From positions 1 to 32,513 of the forward strand of contig JAJYOT010000012.1 of the NCBI GenBank assembly GCA_021796015.1: 32,513 nucleotides of DNA. The letters are read 5' to 3'. The notes under the pieces are model-generated. The model saw only the letters and a list, made by a program, of their open reading frames with translations, did no database searches and had not been told where the DNA came from. The position numbers and the translations under genes are program-made. Source of the DNA: a bacterium. GTDB lineage: Bacteria; Elusimicrobiota; Elusimicrobia; UBA1565; UBA9628. Below are positions 1 to 8,043 of the stretch, piece by piece; position 1 is the first letter of the stretch, and the number at the start of each line of letters is the position of its first letter.

Positions 1-1
1 G

Positions 2-862
2 GTTGATTGGGTCATTGACGCCGCCGCCAACCCCAGCGTCTTGGCGGGAATTGACGGAAAAACTTCTAGCCGCCAGCTCATCGAGCACAATTTAGAGGGA
101 ACGCTCAATATGCTGGAATTTTGCAAAACCCAAAGGGCGGGCTTTATTTTACTGAGCACCAGCCGCGTCTATTCCATTAAACCGCTGGCGAGTTTAGCGG
201 TTGAGGTTAAAAACAAGGCCTTTTATCCCAAAGAATCTCCCTCTTGGCTTAAAGGCATGACCCTCAAAGGCGTCAATGAAGATTTTTCCACTCATCCTCC
301 CTTGTCTCTCTATGGAACGAGTAAATTTTCTTCCGAAGCCCTGGCCTTAGAATATGGAGAAGTTTTTGGGTTTCCGGTTTTCATCAATCGCTGCGGAGTT
401 TTATCCGGCGCCGGACAGTTCGGCCATGCGGAGCAGGGAATATTTAGCTACTGGATTCATTCCTGGCGAGAAAAGCGTCCGCTTCGTTATATCGGATTTG
501 GCGGAAAAGGTTATCAGGTCAGAGATTCTCTCCATCCCCACGATTTAGGCGCTCTCTTGGAAAAACAAATTCATTCTCCAAAATCTTCGGCCCATAAGGT
601 CCTCAATATTTCCGGCGGCTTAGAAAACAGCATGTCCCTTGCGCAATTATCCTTATGGTGCGAAAATAAATTTGGAAAGCATAAAGTCAGTCCTGGGACT
701 AAGACTCGCTTGTTTGATATCCCCTGGCTGGTTTTAGATTCTTCCCGCGCAAAAAAAGCCTGGAACTGGAAACCAAAAATCGGTCTTCAAGAAATTTTAA
801 ATGAAATCGCCGGTTTCGCCGATAAAAATCCGAATTGGTTAAAAATTTGTTCGCCTCTCTAA
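2..862 (+). CDS. NAD-dependent epimerase, CDP-paratose 2-epimerase-like (5' truncated)
   Basis: Nucleotide-sugar short-chain dehydrogenase/epimerase. The reading frame is open to the left edge, so the N-terminal part, including the Rossmann glycine motif, lies outside the window. Visible are the segment VDWVIDAAANPSVLAG followed by DGKTSSRQ, which I associate with CDP-paratose/tyvelose 2-epimerases, the serine strand LLSTSRVYS, and the catalytic Tyr-x3-Lys in LYGTSK. The downstream NRCGVLSGAGQFG segment is also typical of this group. The enzyme would epimerise an NDP-sugar in the cytoplasm for surface-glycan synthesis, which fits the glycosyltransferase gene 18 bp downstream. The exact substrate is inference; the superfamily assignment is secure. 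A TTG at 41 is not taken as the start because the frame and the homology both continue upstream. Confidence 0.82.
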   Translation, partial: VDWVIDAAANPSVLAGIDGKTSSRQLIEHNLEGTLNMLEFCKTQRAGFILLSTSRVYSIKPLASLAVEVKNKAFYPKESPSWLKGMTLKGVNEDFSTHPPLSLYGTSKFSSEALALEYGEVFGFPVFINRCGVLSGAGQFGHAEQGIFSYWIHSWREKRPLRYIGFGGKGYQVRDSLHPHDLGALLEKQIHSPKSSAHKVLNISGGLENSMSLAQLSLWCENKFGKHKVSPGTKTRLFDIPWLVLDSSRAKKAWNWKPKIGLQEILNEIAGFADKNPNWLKICSPL

Positions 863-880
863 GACCGGGGAAAGAAAAAA

Positions 881-1660
881 ATGAGCGACAATCAAAACGC
901 GCCCCTCAAGCTTCTGTCCATCGTTATCCCAGCGCGAGACGAGGAAGGTTGTATTGCGGCGACCGTTGAAAGCCTGTGTGCGGAACTTCAAAAAAGCCAA
1001 ATAGCGCATGAAATAATCGTTATTGACGATGGAAGCCGCGATGGGACTTGGGAGTTCATTCAAAATTTAAGCCGAAAGCTTCCCCAAATCCGAGCATTCC
1101 AAAACCTCGGCCCACATGGATTCGGGCGAACCGTTCAAATAGGGCTTGAACATTACGCAGGAGATGCCGTGATTATCATGATGGCCGATGAATCGGATTC
1201 CCCTCAAGACGCCGTTCTTTACTGGCAAAAACTCAACGAAGGATATGACTGCGTGTTCGGGAGCCGCTTTATCAAAGGCGGAGGCGTCGTCAACTACCCT
1301 AAAATAAAACTCATCCTCAACCGTTTAGCTAATCTCTTCATCCGTATTTTATTTGGTTTTAAGCTCAACGACACGACCAACGCCTTCAAGGCCTATCGCC
1401 GCGAGGTGATAGATGGTTGCCGTCCGTTTTTATCCCCGCATTTCAATCTGACGGTGGAGTTGCCGCTAAAAGCCATCGTCCGGGGATATTCCTGGACCGT
1501 CGTTCCCATTACCTGGCGTAATCGGAGAACTGGCGAGGCTAAGCTTAAAATTAAGGAAATGGGAAGCCGATATCTTTTCATTTGCCTCTATGTTTGGCTG
1601 GAAAAACATTTTTCGCGCGGTGACTATATTAAAGATCCAACCAAGGGAACCCGTGATTGA
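881..1660 (+). CDS. Family 2 glycosyltransferase, polyprenyl-phosphate sugar synthase type
   Basis: 259-aa GT-A glycosyltransferase. The N-terminus has LSIVIPARDEEG and the nucleotide-binding DDGSRDGT. The metal/donor region reads MADESDSPQD where relatives often have DADxQ. GSRF and TNAFKAYR follow, as in dolichol-phosphate-mannose-synthase-like enzymes. There is no strong membrane anchor, only a modestly hydrophobic stretch near residues 225-240. It probably transfers a sugar from a nucleotide donor to a polyprenyl phosphate at the inner face of the membrane. The start is the ATG at 881 with a purine-rich GGGGAAAG upstream. The stop codon region overlaps the GTG start of the next gene (GTGATTGA), so the two are translationally coupled, and the GT-C protein next door is a plausible user of its product. 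Donor and acceptor are unknown. Confidence 0.85.
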   Translation: MSDNQNAPLKLLSIVIPARDEEGCIAATVESLCAELQKSQIAHEIIVIDDGSRDGTWEFIQNLSRKLPQIRAFQNLGPHGFGRTVQIGLEHYAGDAVIIMMADESDSPQDAVLYWQKLNEGYDCVFGSRFIKGGGVVNYPKIKLILNRLANLFIRILFGFKLNDTTNAFKAYRREVIDGCRPFLSPHFNLTVELPLKAIVRGYSWTVVPITWRNRRTGEAKLKIKEMGSRYLFICLYVWLEKHFSRGDYIKDPTKGTRD

Positions 1661-3263
1661 TTTTAAAAAACTCATACGACAGAACTCCCATTGGTTTTTT
1701 CTTTTGCCGTTTCTTGTTTTCATCCTTCTGAGAGCCTCCCTCCTCCGCCTGCCGCCATTTGGAGATGAGGATCAACTTATTCGAGACGCTGTATTTTTAG
1801 GTCACTCCGCGGAAACGGGTTATCCCATTCTCGGACTTTTCTTTCTCAGAATTGGACTCTTTTTCCTTGACTGGAATCATCTCCGCTGGGTCCCTTTCGC
1901 GTTCAGCGTTGGGGTATTCATCCTCACGGCTCTTATAACGGAAGAGTTGCTTGGATTTGAGGGCGCGCTGTGGTCTCTATGGCTCCTGTCTATCAGCCCT
2001 CTCAACATATCGGTATCAACCCAGCTTCTTTTTGACGGGTCTTTTGTGGCTTTTTTTCTCCTTTTAATGGTTTATTTTTATTTGCGATTCTTAAGAAACC
2101 CCAAGGAAAACCGCATTTTTCTTATTCTCTGTGGAGTCGCTTTCGGATGTTTGTGGCTGACGAGTTACGCCGCTTTTTCTCTCGCCGCCGGAGCCGCGCT
2201 TTATGCGATTCTCTCGCGAAAGCTTCATGCGGTTTTAGATATTGTGACTATTGGAATTCTAGGGCTTTTGGTTTTTTCAGTTTATCCGCTTTTATTACCT
2301 CATCATTATCATCTCTCAGCCCAAAAGCTCGCCGTCGTTCGTAGTATTCCAATCCTCAAATTCAAAAGTCATGAATGGCTCTATTTTTCAAGCTGGGCCA
2401 AGGCCCTTATTTTTGTCGGACCTCTTCTTTTATGGGGACTTTTCCGTGCGCTCTTATCCGGCGATTTAAGGCGCCGGGTTGGCCTGCCGCTTTCTATATG
2501 CGTAAGTTATATGATTCTTATTCTTACGCTTGTCAACCCAGATCGGACAATGGGATATTGGTCTCCGCTCATTCCCTTCTTTTGCCTGGCGACAGCAGCG
2601 GCCATTATGGAGGAACAGAAAACCTATTCCATTTTCTCCTTGAGCGTATTAATCACAACTTATTACGTTTTGATGGCCATCTTAACTCAAGTCGGTCCTC
2701 ATGCGGTTTCCTCCAGCCATCCGCTGAGGTGGAGTTGGATGAATTTTTTCCCCATCCGAATGTTTTACGGACCCTCCCTTGCACTTTATCTTCGCCCTGC
2801 CGCTGTTATCTTTCCTTTTTTAGCCATTTTCTTTCTTGCGCTGTCTACCCTCCGTTGGAAAAAACTTAGAGCCCAAATTATCGCCTTGGGATTAGCCTAT
2901 GGACTTTTTTGCTCTGGCGAATACGTCCATCCCCTGTTTAGCCCAGACTCAAATGCGGTTGGCCAGAAGTTACTTTCAAGTCTTAAGCAAAAACCGCCGC
3001 AAGAACCGGTTTATCTGCATGGATATGGAGCTTTAGAATGCGAAATGAATGGCATCAAGGTTCAGCCATTCATGTACGACGAAAGCGTCATTGAAAAACT
3101 CTTACCGCTTATGACCCGCACAAAAGGAAGCGTTATCCTCATGAATTCTCCGGCAATTGGGCCGGAAACGCCCTTACGGCGTTTCTTATCCACCCACGCG
3201 ACTCTTAAGCGCGAATTTTCCAGCGACTCGATTTCTCTTGCCGAGGTTTGGCGGCTTCAGTAG
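1653..3263 (+). CDS. Polytopic GT-C glycosyltransferase (GT39/ArnT-like)
   Basis: 536-aa membrane protein with about ten hydrophobic segments and a soluble C-terminal tail of roughly 100 residues. After the first membrane helix comes PPFGDEDQLIRD, whose Asp-Glu pair (about residues 38-39) sits where GT-C enzymes such as PMT/ArnT keep their catalytic acidic residues. It likely moves a sugar from a polyprenyl-phosphate carrier to an acceptor on the outer face of the membrane. The open frame extends back to an ATG at 1590 inside the upstream gene, but I chose GTG 1653: it has AAGGGA five bases upstream and overlaps the upstream stop by only 8 bases, whereas the ATG would add 21 residues of out-of-frame upstream coding. 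The 3' end overlaps the convergent gene by 59 bp. Substrates are unknown. Confidence 0.7.
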   Translation: MIDFKKLIRQNSHWFFLLPFLVFILLRASLLRLPPFGDEDQLIRDAVFLGHSAETGYPILGLFFLRIGLFFLDWNHLRWVPFAFSVGVFILTALITEELLGFEGALWSLWLLSISPLNISVSTQLLFDGSFVAFFLLLMVYFYLRFLRNPKENRIFLILCGVAFGCLWLTSYAAFSLAAGAALYAILSRKLHAVLDIVTIGILGLLVFSVYPLLLPHHYHLSAQKLAVVRSIPILKFKSHEWLYFSSWAKALIFVGPLLLWGLFRALLSGDLRRRVGLPLSICVSYMILILTLVNPDRTMGYWSPLIPFFCLATAAAIMEEQKTYSIFSLSVLITTYYVLMAILTQVGPHAVSSSHPLRWSWMNFFPIRMFYGPSLALYLRPAAVIFPFLAIFFLALSTLRWKKLRAQIIALGLAYGLFCSGEYVHPLFSPDSNAVGQKLLSSLKQKPPQEPVYLHGYGALECEMNGIKVQPFMYDESVIEKLLPLMTRTKGSVILMNSPAIGPETPLRRFLSTHATLKREFSSDSISLAEVWRLQ

Positions 3264-4992
3264 ACTTCAACGTAAAGATTCTTATCGCGGTATTGATGTA
3301 GTAATTAGAATCCATCGAAAATGGTCCAAGAGAAAACGGTTTAAAAGCCGCCGCCAAACGATAATTCTTTTTAATAAACAGATGCGTTTGAGGATCGGAA
3401 TACCCCTCTTGATCTAAAACCACATATTCAGGAAAATTTTTCAAAAAATTAGGATGCTCAAAGACAAACAAATCATATTGGTCATACCTAAAAAGCGGAG
3501 TGGAATACGGCTGGGGATAACGGGATAAACCTACGCTACTCCCAGGTTTAATATTTTTTTGAATCCACAAAGACGCTTGAGCGCGAGTAGAATTGACGGA
3601 ATCGTTTAAAGCTAAATTTTTAAGATAGACAAAACAAGTTAAAGAGTTGCACGCCAAGACAAGCGTCAAGAAAGACCATCGGAAATTTTCGGGAATACGG
3701 TCGGAAACAAAAAATTCGGCGGCTAAAAGAGAAAAAAGCCCCAAGAATGGATAGAAAAATCGAACGCTGGCGGAACTACCAAGAAAGCCCCACACTAAAG
3801 CGAGGAGAGTCCAAAGAAACAAGAGTCCACCCAAGGAAATAGCGGCAAAAAAACGTTTCTTTCTTTCTGTCCTAAACATCACGATGAGCCCCAAAACCCC
3901 CGCGACGGCAAGACCGTAGCCAAGAGCGCGGGGAAAATAGTCGGAGAAAAACAAAACAGCAGTGGCCCACGAAAAACTAGCTTTGTGTCGCGGATAGACT
4001 AATAATTCCCAGATATAGTATCCAGGGTCAATAAAAAGATACGGATTAGTCAAGGCAAAGGTTAAAAAAGAAAGGAAGGAAGCTTCCAAAGCCAAGCGAA
4101 AAAGTTTTTGAGGTCTTCCCCGCCAAAGCCAGACAATCAAAGGCAACGCCCCAAAATAAAAAAAAGATAAATTGGCCCCTGCGCCAAGCCCGGCAAAGAC
4201 CCCGCACCAACGCCAAACGCTCGCTGAATTAGATTCTAAAGCCCTCACGGCAAAATCGACGCTCAAAATGACCCAAAACGCGGCGTAAGGATGCGGCTTT
4301 AAAACGTGAGAATTGGGAATCATCACTGGAATCAGCGAAAACAAAAGAGCGGACAGGGCGCCCATGCGTTCGCTTGAAATTCGGCGACCAATGTCGAAAA
4401 TTACTAAGAGAGTCGCCAATGTTGAAAACGCCATCAAGATTCTACCGCTGATATAAAGGCGAGCCATCTCCCTTGGATGGAGCAAATAATAAGACAATCC
4501 GGGCGTCAAATGAATCCATTTGAAGTGAGCGCAAATCTCAAGCAAAACCCCACAGGAATAAACGAAAAACCCGCCATACTGAATATAGATCGGCCTAAAC
4601 TTTAAACGCGCAGGGTTCATTTGCGCTAAAACCGTGAATGTTTTTTGCTCATCAGGATTCTGAGAACGCAAAAGCATCGAACGATAAGAATGAATCAACT
4701 CACCCGGAGGCCAAGACCAACCGGACTTAAATTCCTCAAACCCTTTTATGCTCGGCATAGATTCATCTGTATTTTCCTGCCGCGAGAGCTTAACTCCTCG
4801 ATAAATTTTCTTCCAACTTTGTTCAAGCTTTTCCGGCATCGTGGAATCGGAAAGCATCGCTGGAGGGAAAATGGAAAAACGAGAAGGATTTGGTAAACCC
4901 CAAGTTAACCCCATAAGCCCTGATATAAACTCTAAAAGAATGGCCGTTAAAAAAATTCCCAAGGCGATCTTATCCTGAGACCAAGTTCTCAC
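3205..4992 (-). CDS. Polytopic membrane protein, GT-C/GT39-like
   Basis: 595 aa with an N-terminal membrane helix (about residues 10-30), a large loop, then eight to ten further hydrophobic segments and a soluble C-terminal tail of about 120 residues. The opening LTWGLPNPSRFS after the first helix resembles bacterial mannosyltransferase-like GT-C proteins. No clear Asp-Glu pair follows; the nearest acidic residues are D49 and E54, so activity is not assured. The start is GTG at 4992, three bases after the stop of the upstream GT2 gene, with GAGGAAAAG upstream. It is the last gene of the long minus-strand run. Its last 19-20 codons overlap the end of the convergent gene. A likely role is transfer of the lipid-linked sugar made by the GT2 partner. 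Function is inferred from topology and context. Confidence 0.65.
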   Translation of the reverse strand: MRTWSQDKIALGIFLTAILLEFISGLMGLTWGLPNPSRFSIFPPAMLSDSTMPEKLEQSWKKIYRGVKLSRQENTDESMPSIKGFEEFKSGWSWPPGELIHSYRSMLLRSQNPDEQKTFTVLAQMNPARLKFRPIYIQYGGFFVYSCGVLLEICAHFKWIHLTPGLSYYLLHPREMARLYISGRILMAFSTLATLLVIFDIGRRISSERMGALSALLFSLIPVMIPNSHVLKPHPYAAFWVILSVDFAVRALESNSASVWRWCGVFAGLGAGANLSFFYFGALPLIVWLWRGRPQKLFRLALEASFLSFLTFALTNPYLFIDPGYYIWELLVYPRHKASFSWATAVLFFSDYFPRALGYGLAVAGVLGLIVMFRTERKKRFFAAISLGGLLFLWTLLALVWGFLGSSASVRFFYPFLGLFSLLAAEFFVSDRIPENFRWSFLTLVLACNSLTCFVYLKNLALNDSVNSTRAQASLWIQKNIKPGSSVGLSRYPQPYSTPLFRYDQYDLFVFEHPNFLKNFPEYVVLDQEGYSDPQTHLFIKKNYRLAAAFKPFSLGPFSMDSNYYINTAIRIFTLKSTEAAKPRQEKSSRWKIRA

Positions 4993-4995
4993 GAT

Positions 4996-5757
4996 TTACT
5001 TTTCCTCTGGGTAGAGATAACGCGCGGGCATAGAGGGTAAAATAAAATCACTATCTTTACATAAAAAGTTATATTTGACGATGTGCCACAAGGCGGCAAA
5101 GCCATCTTTCCAGCCAATTTTTTTCCCCTGCTGATAGGAACGCGGATAATAATGGATGGGAACTTCCAGAACCCGAAGGTTGAGTCTCGAAATTTTAGCG
5201 GTAATTTCGGGCTCAAAGCCAAAACGATCCGAATTAAGAATAATGTTTTTAAGCACCTCTGCCCTAAACATTTTATAGCAGGTCTCCATATCGGAAAAAT
5301 AAAGCCCGGAACAAAGGTTGGAAAAAGCCGTCAAAAATCGGTTGCCTAAGCGATGCCAAGTCCGGTGAACCTGAGCCCCGGATGTTTTAAACCGAGATCC
5401 ATAGACCACGTCGGCCTCGTCATCAAGAATCGGCTTAAGCAAAGAAGGAATATCGTTTGGTTCATATTCCAAATCGGCGTCTTGAATAATAATTAAATCG
5501 CCTGAGGCAAGTGTAATTCCTCGGCGAATGGCCGCCCCTTTACCCTGGTTTTTATCCTGAAAATGAAAGATGACATCAGGAGATTTTTCAGCAAACTCTT
5601 TAATAAGAACTTTAGAATTATCTTTTGAGTCGTCATCCACGAAAACAAATTCAGCCCTAACACCATAAGGAACTTCCCTTAACTTCTTAAAAATGAGGGG
5701 CAGGGTTTTTGATTCATTATAGACGGGAATGATAATTGAAAGCCGAGAGTCGTTCAT
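4996..5757 (-). CDS. Family 2 glycosyltransferase, DPM1-like
   Basis: 253-aa soluble glycosyltransferase close in pattern to dolichol-phosphate-mannose synthase: LSIIIPVYNESKTL at the N-terminus, VDDDSKDNS for nucleotide binding, IIQDADLEYEP as metal site and lipid-phosphate region, YGSRF, ETCYKMFR and RFGFEPEITAKI. It probably makes a polyprenyl-phosphate sugar in the cytoplasm. I use the ATG at 5757. A TTG at 5772 is also open but would overlap the end of purA, and neither start has a convincing Shine-Dalgarno. It lies 7 bp after purA and 3 bp before the GT-C-like gene, so it is co-transcribed with both and probably supplies the latter. Sugar identity cannot be read from sequence. Confidence 0.87.
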   Translation of the reverse strand: MNDSRLSIIIPVYNESKTLPLIFKKLREVPYGVRAEFVFVDDDSKDNSKVLIKEFAEKSPDVIFHFQDKNQGKGAAIRRGITLASGDLIIIQDADLEYEPNDIPSLLKPILDDEADVVYGSRFKTSGAQVHRTWHRLGNRFLTAFSNLCSGLYFSDMETCYKMFRAEVLKNIILNSDRFGFEPEITAKISRLNLRVLEVPIHYYPRSYQQGKKIGWKDGFAALWHIVKYNFLCKDSDFILPSMPARYLYPEEK

Positions 5758-5764
5758 GCGCCCG

Positions 5765-7063
5765 CTAAACAAAATTGGCCAAAGAACTTAAGGAAGCGTC
5801 CCGAACAATGGTCTGTCTTAAATCCGGCCCCACGGAAACAATAGGGATGGGAATTTGCAAATTTTTTTCGATCCACAGGATATAATCTTGAGCGGCTCTA
5901 GGCAAATCGGAGAAACGGCGTACGCCTTCCAAATGTCCGCTAAAACCAGGCAAACGAGTGAGGACGGGTTTGGCCTCTTCCTGAGCTTTTCTAGACCAGG
6001 GAAACTCTGTTAAAATTTTTCCTTTCCAGCGATAAGCGGTCACAACTTCAATGGGACCCGTCCCGGACAAGGTATCCAACTTCGTCACCGCCAAGGCGTT
6101 GATGCCGCTGACGCGAATGGCGTGGCGAAGCTGAACGAGATCTAAACTTCCAATCCTACGAGGGCGCCCGGTCGTCGTTCCATACTCATGGCCTTTTTCT
6201 CTTAAAAAATCGCCTCTTTTGGCGTCTAGTTCACTGGGAAACGGACCCGAGCCCACCCGGGTTGTATAGGCTTTACTTACGCCTAAAACAAATTCAATGG
6301 AAGCTGGAGAAATTCCCGAACCCGTTGCGGCTCCCCCCGCGATGGGATTTGAAGAAGTGACGAAGGGATACGTCCCAAAATCTAGATCCAGCATCGCCCC
6401 CTGGGCGCTTTCCAAAAGAATATTATCTCCGTTTGAAATGGCCTTAAACAAAAGAAGAGAAGTGTCTTTGGCGTAAGGAGCGATAAAGCGCCGCAATAAA
6501 TCATAATCGGCAAACACTTCTTTTTCAATTGAAGCCAAGGGTTTAAGACGCGCCAACTCCGCCGAACGAATTTTAAGATTCTGCGTCACCAATTTCTTAA
6601 AAGTTTCCGGTTCCAGATAATCACAAACGCGAATCCCTATGCGGGCGACCTTATCCTCGTAACAAGGGCCTATTCCCCTTTTAGTTGTCCCAATTCCGCG
6701 TCCGCTGTCTTCCCTCAAACCGTCTAGCAAAATATGGTACGGTAAAATAACGTGGGCGCCGAAACTGACAAACAGCCTCTTCTTAGAGGAAATACCTTGT
6801 TTTTCGAGCCCCAAGACCTCTTCTCGAAAAGCGCGCGGACTTAAGACCACCCCGGAACCGATGATATTTTGGGTCTCTTTCATTAAAATTCCGGATGGAA
6901 TCAAATGGAGGGCATAACGTTTCTTACCGATGACGACAGTGTGGCCCGCGTTATTTCCGCCTTGATAGCGCGCGACATAACGCGCCTTCTTGGCTAAGAA
7001 ATGAACGATTTTCCCTTTTCCTTCATCTCCCCATTGCGCTCCGACAACCACAAGAATAGACAT
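5765..7063 (-). CDS. purA: Adenylosuccinate synthetase
   Basis: 432 aa, the usual family length. It catalyses GTP-dependent joining of IMP and aspartate to adenylosuccinate, the first committed step to AMP, in the cytoplasm. The N-terminal signature VVVGAQWGDEGKGK, the GGNNAGHTVV segment and the later GIGPCYEDK, GSGISPAS and KLDTLSGT blocks are all present. An upstream in-frame extension to 7174 is rejected because it overlaps the preceding gene and carries no family homology. ATG 7063 has a good GAGGT Shine-Dalgarno seven bases upstream (7071-7075), which overlaps the stop codon of the upstream UBA-like gene, so translation is coupled. It is a housekeeping metabolic gene embedded among DNA-processing and glycosyltransferase genes. 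Confidence 0.97.
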   Translation of the reverse strand: MSILVVVGAQWGDEGKGKIVHFLAKKARYVARYQGGNNAGHTVVIGKKRYALHLIPSGILMKETQNIIGSGVVLSPRAFREEVLGLEKQGISSKKRLFVSFGAHVILPYHILLDGLREDSGRGIGTTKRGIGPCYEDKVARIGIRVCDYLEPETFKKLVTQNLKIRSAELARLKPLASIEKEVFADYDLLRRFIAPYAKDTSLLLFKAISNGDNILLESAQGAMLDLDFGTYPFVTSSNPIAGGAATGSGISPASIEFVLGVSKAYTTRVGSGPFPSELDAKRGDFLREKGHEYGTTTGRPRRIGSLDLVQLRHAIRVSGINALAVTKLDTLSGTGPIEVVTAYRWKGKILTEFPWSRKAQEEAKPVLTRLPGFSGHLEGVRRFSDLPRAAQDYILWIEKNLQIPIPIVSVGPDLRQTIVRDASLSSLANFV

Positions 7064-7068
7064 TTTAT

Positions 7069-8043
7069 TTACCTCGTTAAAACTCGCCGCCACCATGAAG
7101 ATGAACTGGGACGCTTGAGCAAAACCCGAACGGCCTTTATCTTTTTTTCCAGAGGAATGGACGCGTCCCCGCAAACCCCCAGAGAGAACCGCACTCTCAA
7201 AAATATTTTGGATGAAACAACTTCAACAGCCTCAACCGGAGCCAGAACAGGAATCGGAACTCCGTCCTGGTAGCCGCCGAATATTTTCCAGAGATAATGT
7301 GCCAAATCGCGCGAGTCTAATATCTTGGCTGAAATCATATCCCCGGCCTTGATCTCGGAGGCCAAAGTCCCCAACTCGTCTTCTTCAAGTCCGATTTTAA
7401 GAACCGTGTGGTCTTGGCCGTCGCGATGGTTTCCACGTCTTCTCATGCTTTTTTGGCCCGTCGGAATTCTTAAGGAATTAAATTCCCCAAGGCTCAAGAT
7501 TTCTCCCTTAACCTTCACCTCGACTTTTGAAGAGTTAATCGCTCGGCCAAAGGCGACTCCTAGTTCTGTTTCAAACCGAGAAGCCAAGGCCTCGTTCATT
7601 TCTAGGGACTTTTGAGCGAGAACCTGGCGGAGATACTGGGATAAAATTCCTTCCAGTTCAAGGCTTTCCGACTGCAAACTGCCTTCCCAAAATCTTCGGG
7701 CATAGAGGTCTTTCTCAAATTCAAACCAATAACCCTCAAGAGTTCTAATATAGACAACCGGGTTAAAAGAGACGACCGCTCTTGAGCGCAGAACCTCTCC
7801 CGTTTTGATATTGGCGACCGCTAAGGCCAGTCCAAATTTAGGGTCAGATAAATTCCTGAACTTAATTTTAAGGACCAAGATATTGCGCAAGCGACTGGCT
7901 AAAACCTGCAAGGCCTTGGAAACTTCATAGCCCGCCATTTGAAGAGCCAATTCCGCTTCCGCCGAATCGCAACCGGTCTCTTCAACGAGGATGCCGACTT
8001 TATCTTCCATTTGAAATTCGCGAACGGGGGTGAGATTTTCCAT
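7069..8043 (-). CDS. Uncharacterised protein with N-terminal UBA/TS-N-like domain
   Basis: 324-aa soluble protein. Residues about 13-50 (EDKVGILVEETGCDSAEAE onward, then a MAGYEVSKALQVL helix) match the three-helix UBA/TS-N pattern known in bacteria from elongation factor Ts. The remaining 270 residues are a mixed alpha/beta region I do not recognise. It has repeated beta-strand-like segments (NILVLKIKF, VEVKVKGEI, KIFLRVRFSL) and a very basic Ser/Trp/Arg C-terminus. The start at 8043 has AAGGA five bases upstream and overlaps the xer gene by 44 bp. An ATG at 8010 would shrink the overlap to 11 bp but has no Shine-Dalgarno. Coupling to xer upstream and purA downstream is tight. Function is unknown. 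Confidence 0.75.
   Translation of the reverse strand: MENLTPVREFQMEDKVGILVEETGCDSAEAELALQMAGYEVSKALQVLASRLRNILVLKIKFRNLSDPKFGLALAVANIKTGEVLRSRAVVSFNPVVYIRTLEGYWFEFEKDLYARRFWEGSLQSESLELEGILSQYLRQVLAQKSLEMNEALASRFETELGVAFGRAINSSKVEVKVKGEILSLGEFNSLRIPTGQKSMRRRGNHRDGQDHTVLKIGLEEDELGTLASEIKAGDMISAKILDSRDLAHYLWKIFGGYQDGVPIPVLAPVEAVEVVSSKIFLRVRFSLGVCGDASIPLEKKIKAVRVLLKRPSSSSWWRRVLTR

Noticed and set aside
1590..1652. Earlier ATG start for the plus-strand GT-C gene
   Set aside because: It would overlap the GT2 gene by 71 bp without a Shine-Dalgarno; GTG 1653 is better placed and positioned before the first membrane helix.
2375..2869. 164-codon open frame on the plus strand inside the GT-C gene
   Set aside because: It is out of frame with a clear membrane protein, has a Ser/Cys/Arg-rich shadow composition and no homology.
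7064..7174. In-frame N-terminal extension of purA by 37 residues
   Set aside because: It overlaps the upstream gene, has no family homology, and the ATG at 7063 has a strong Shine-Dalgarno at the right distance.
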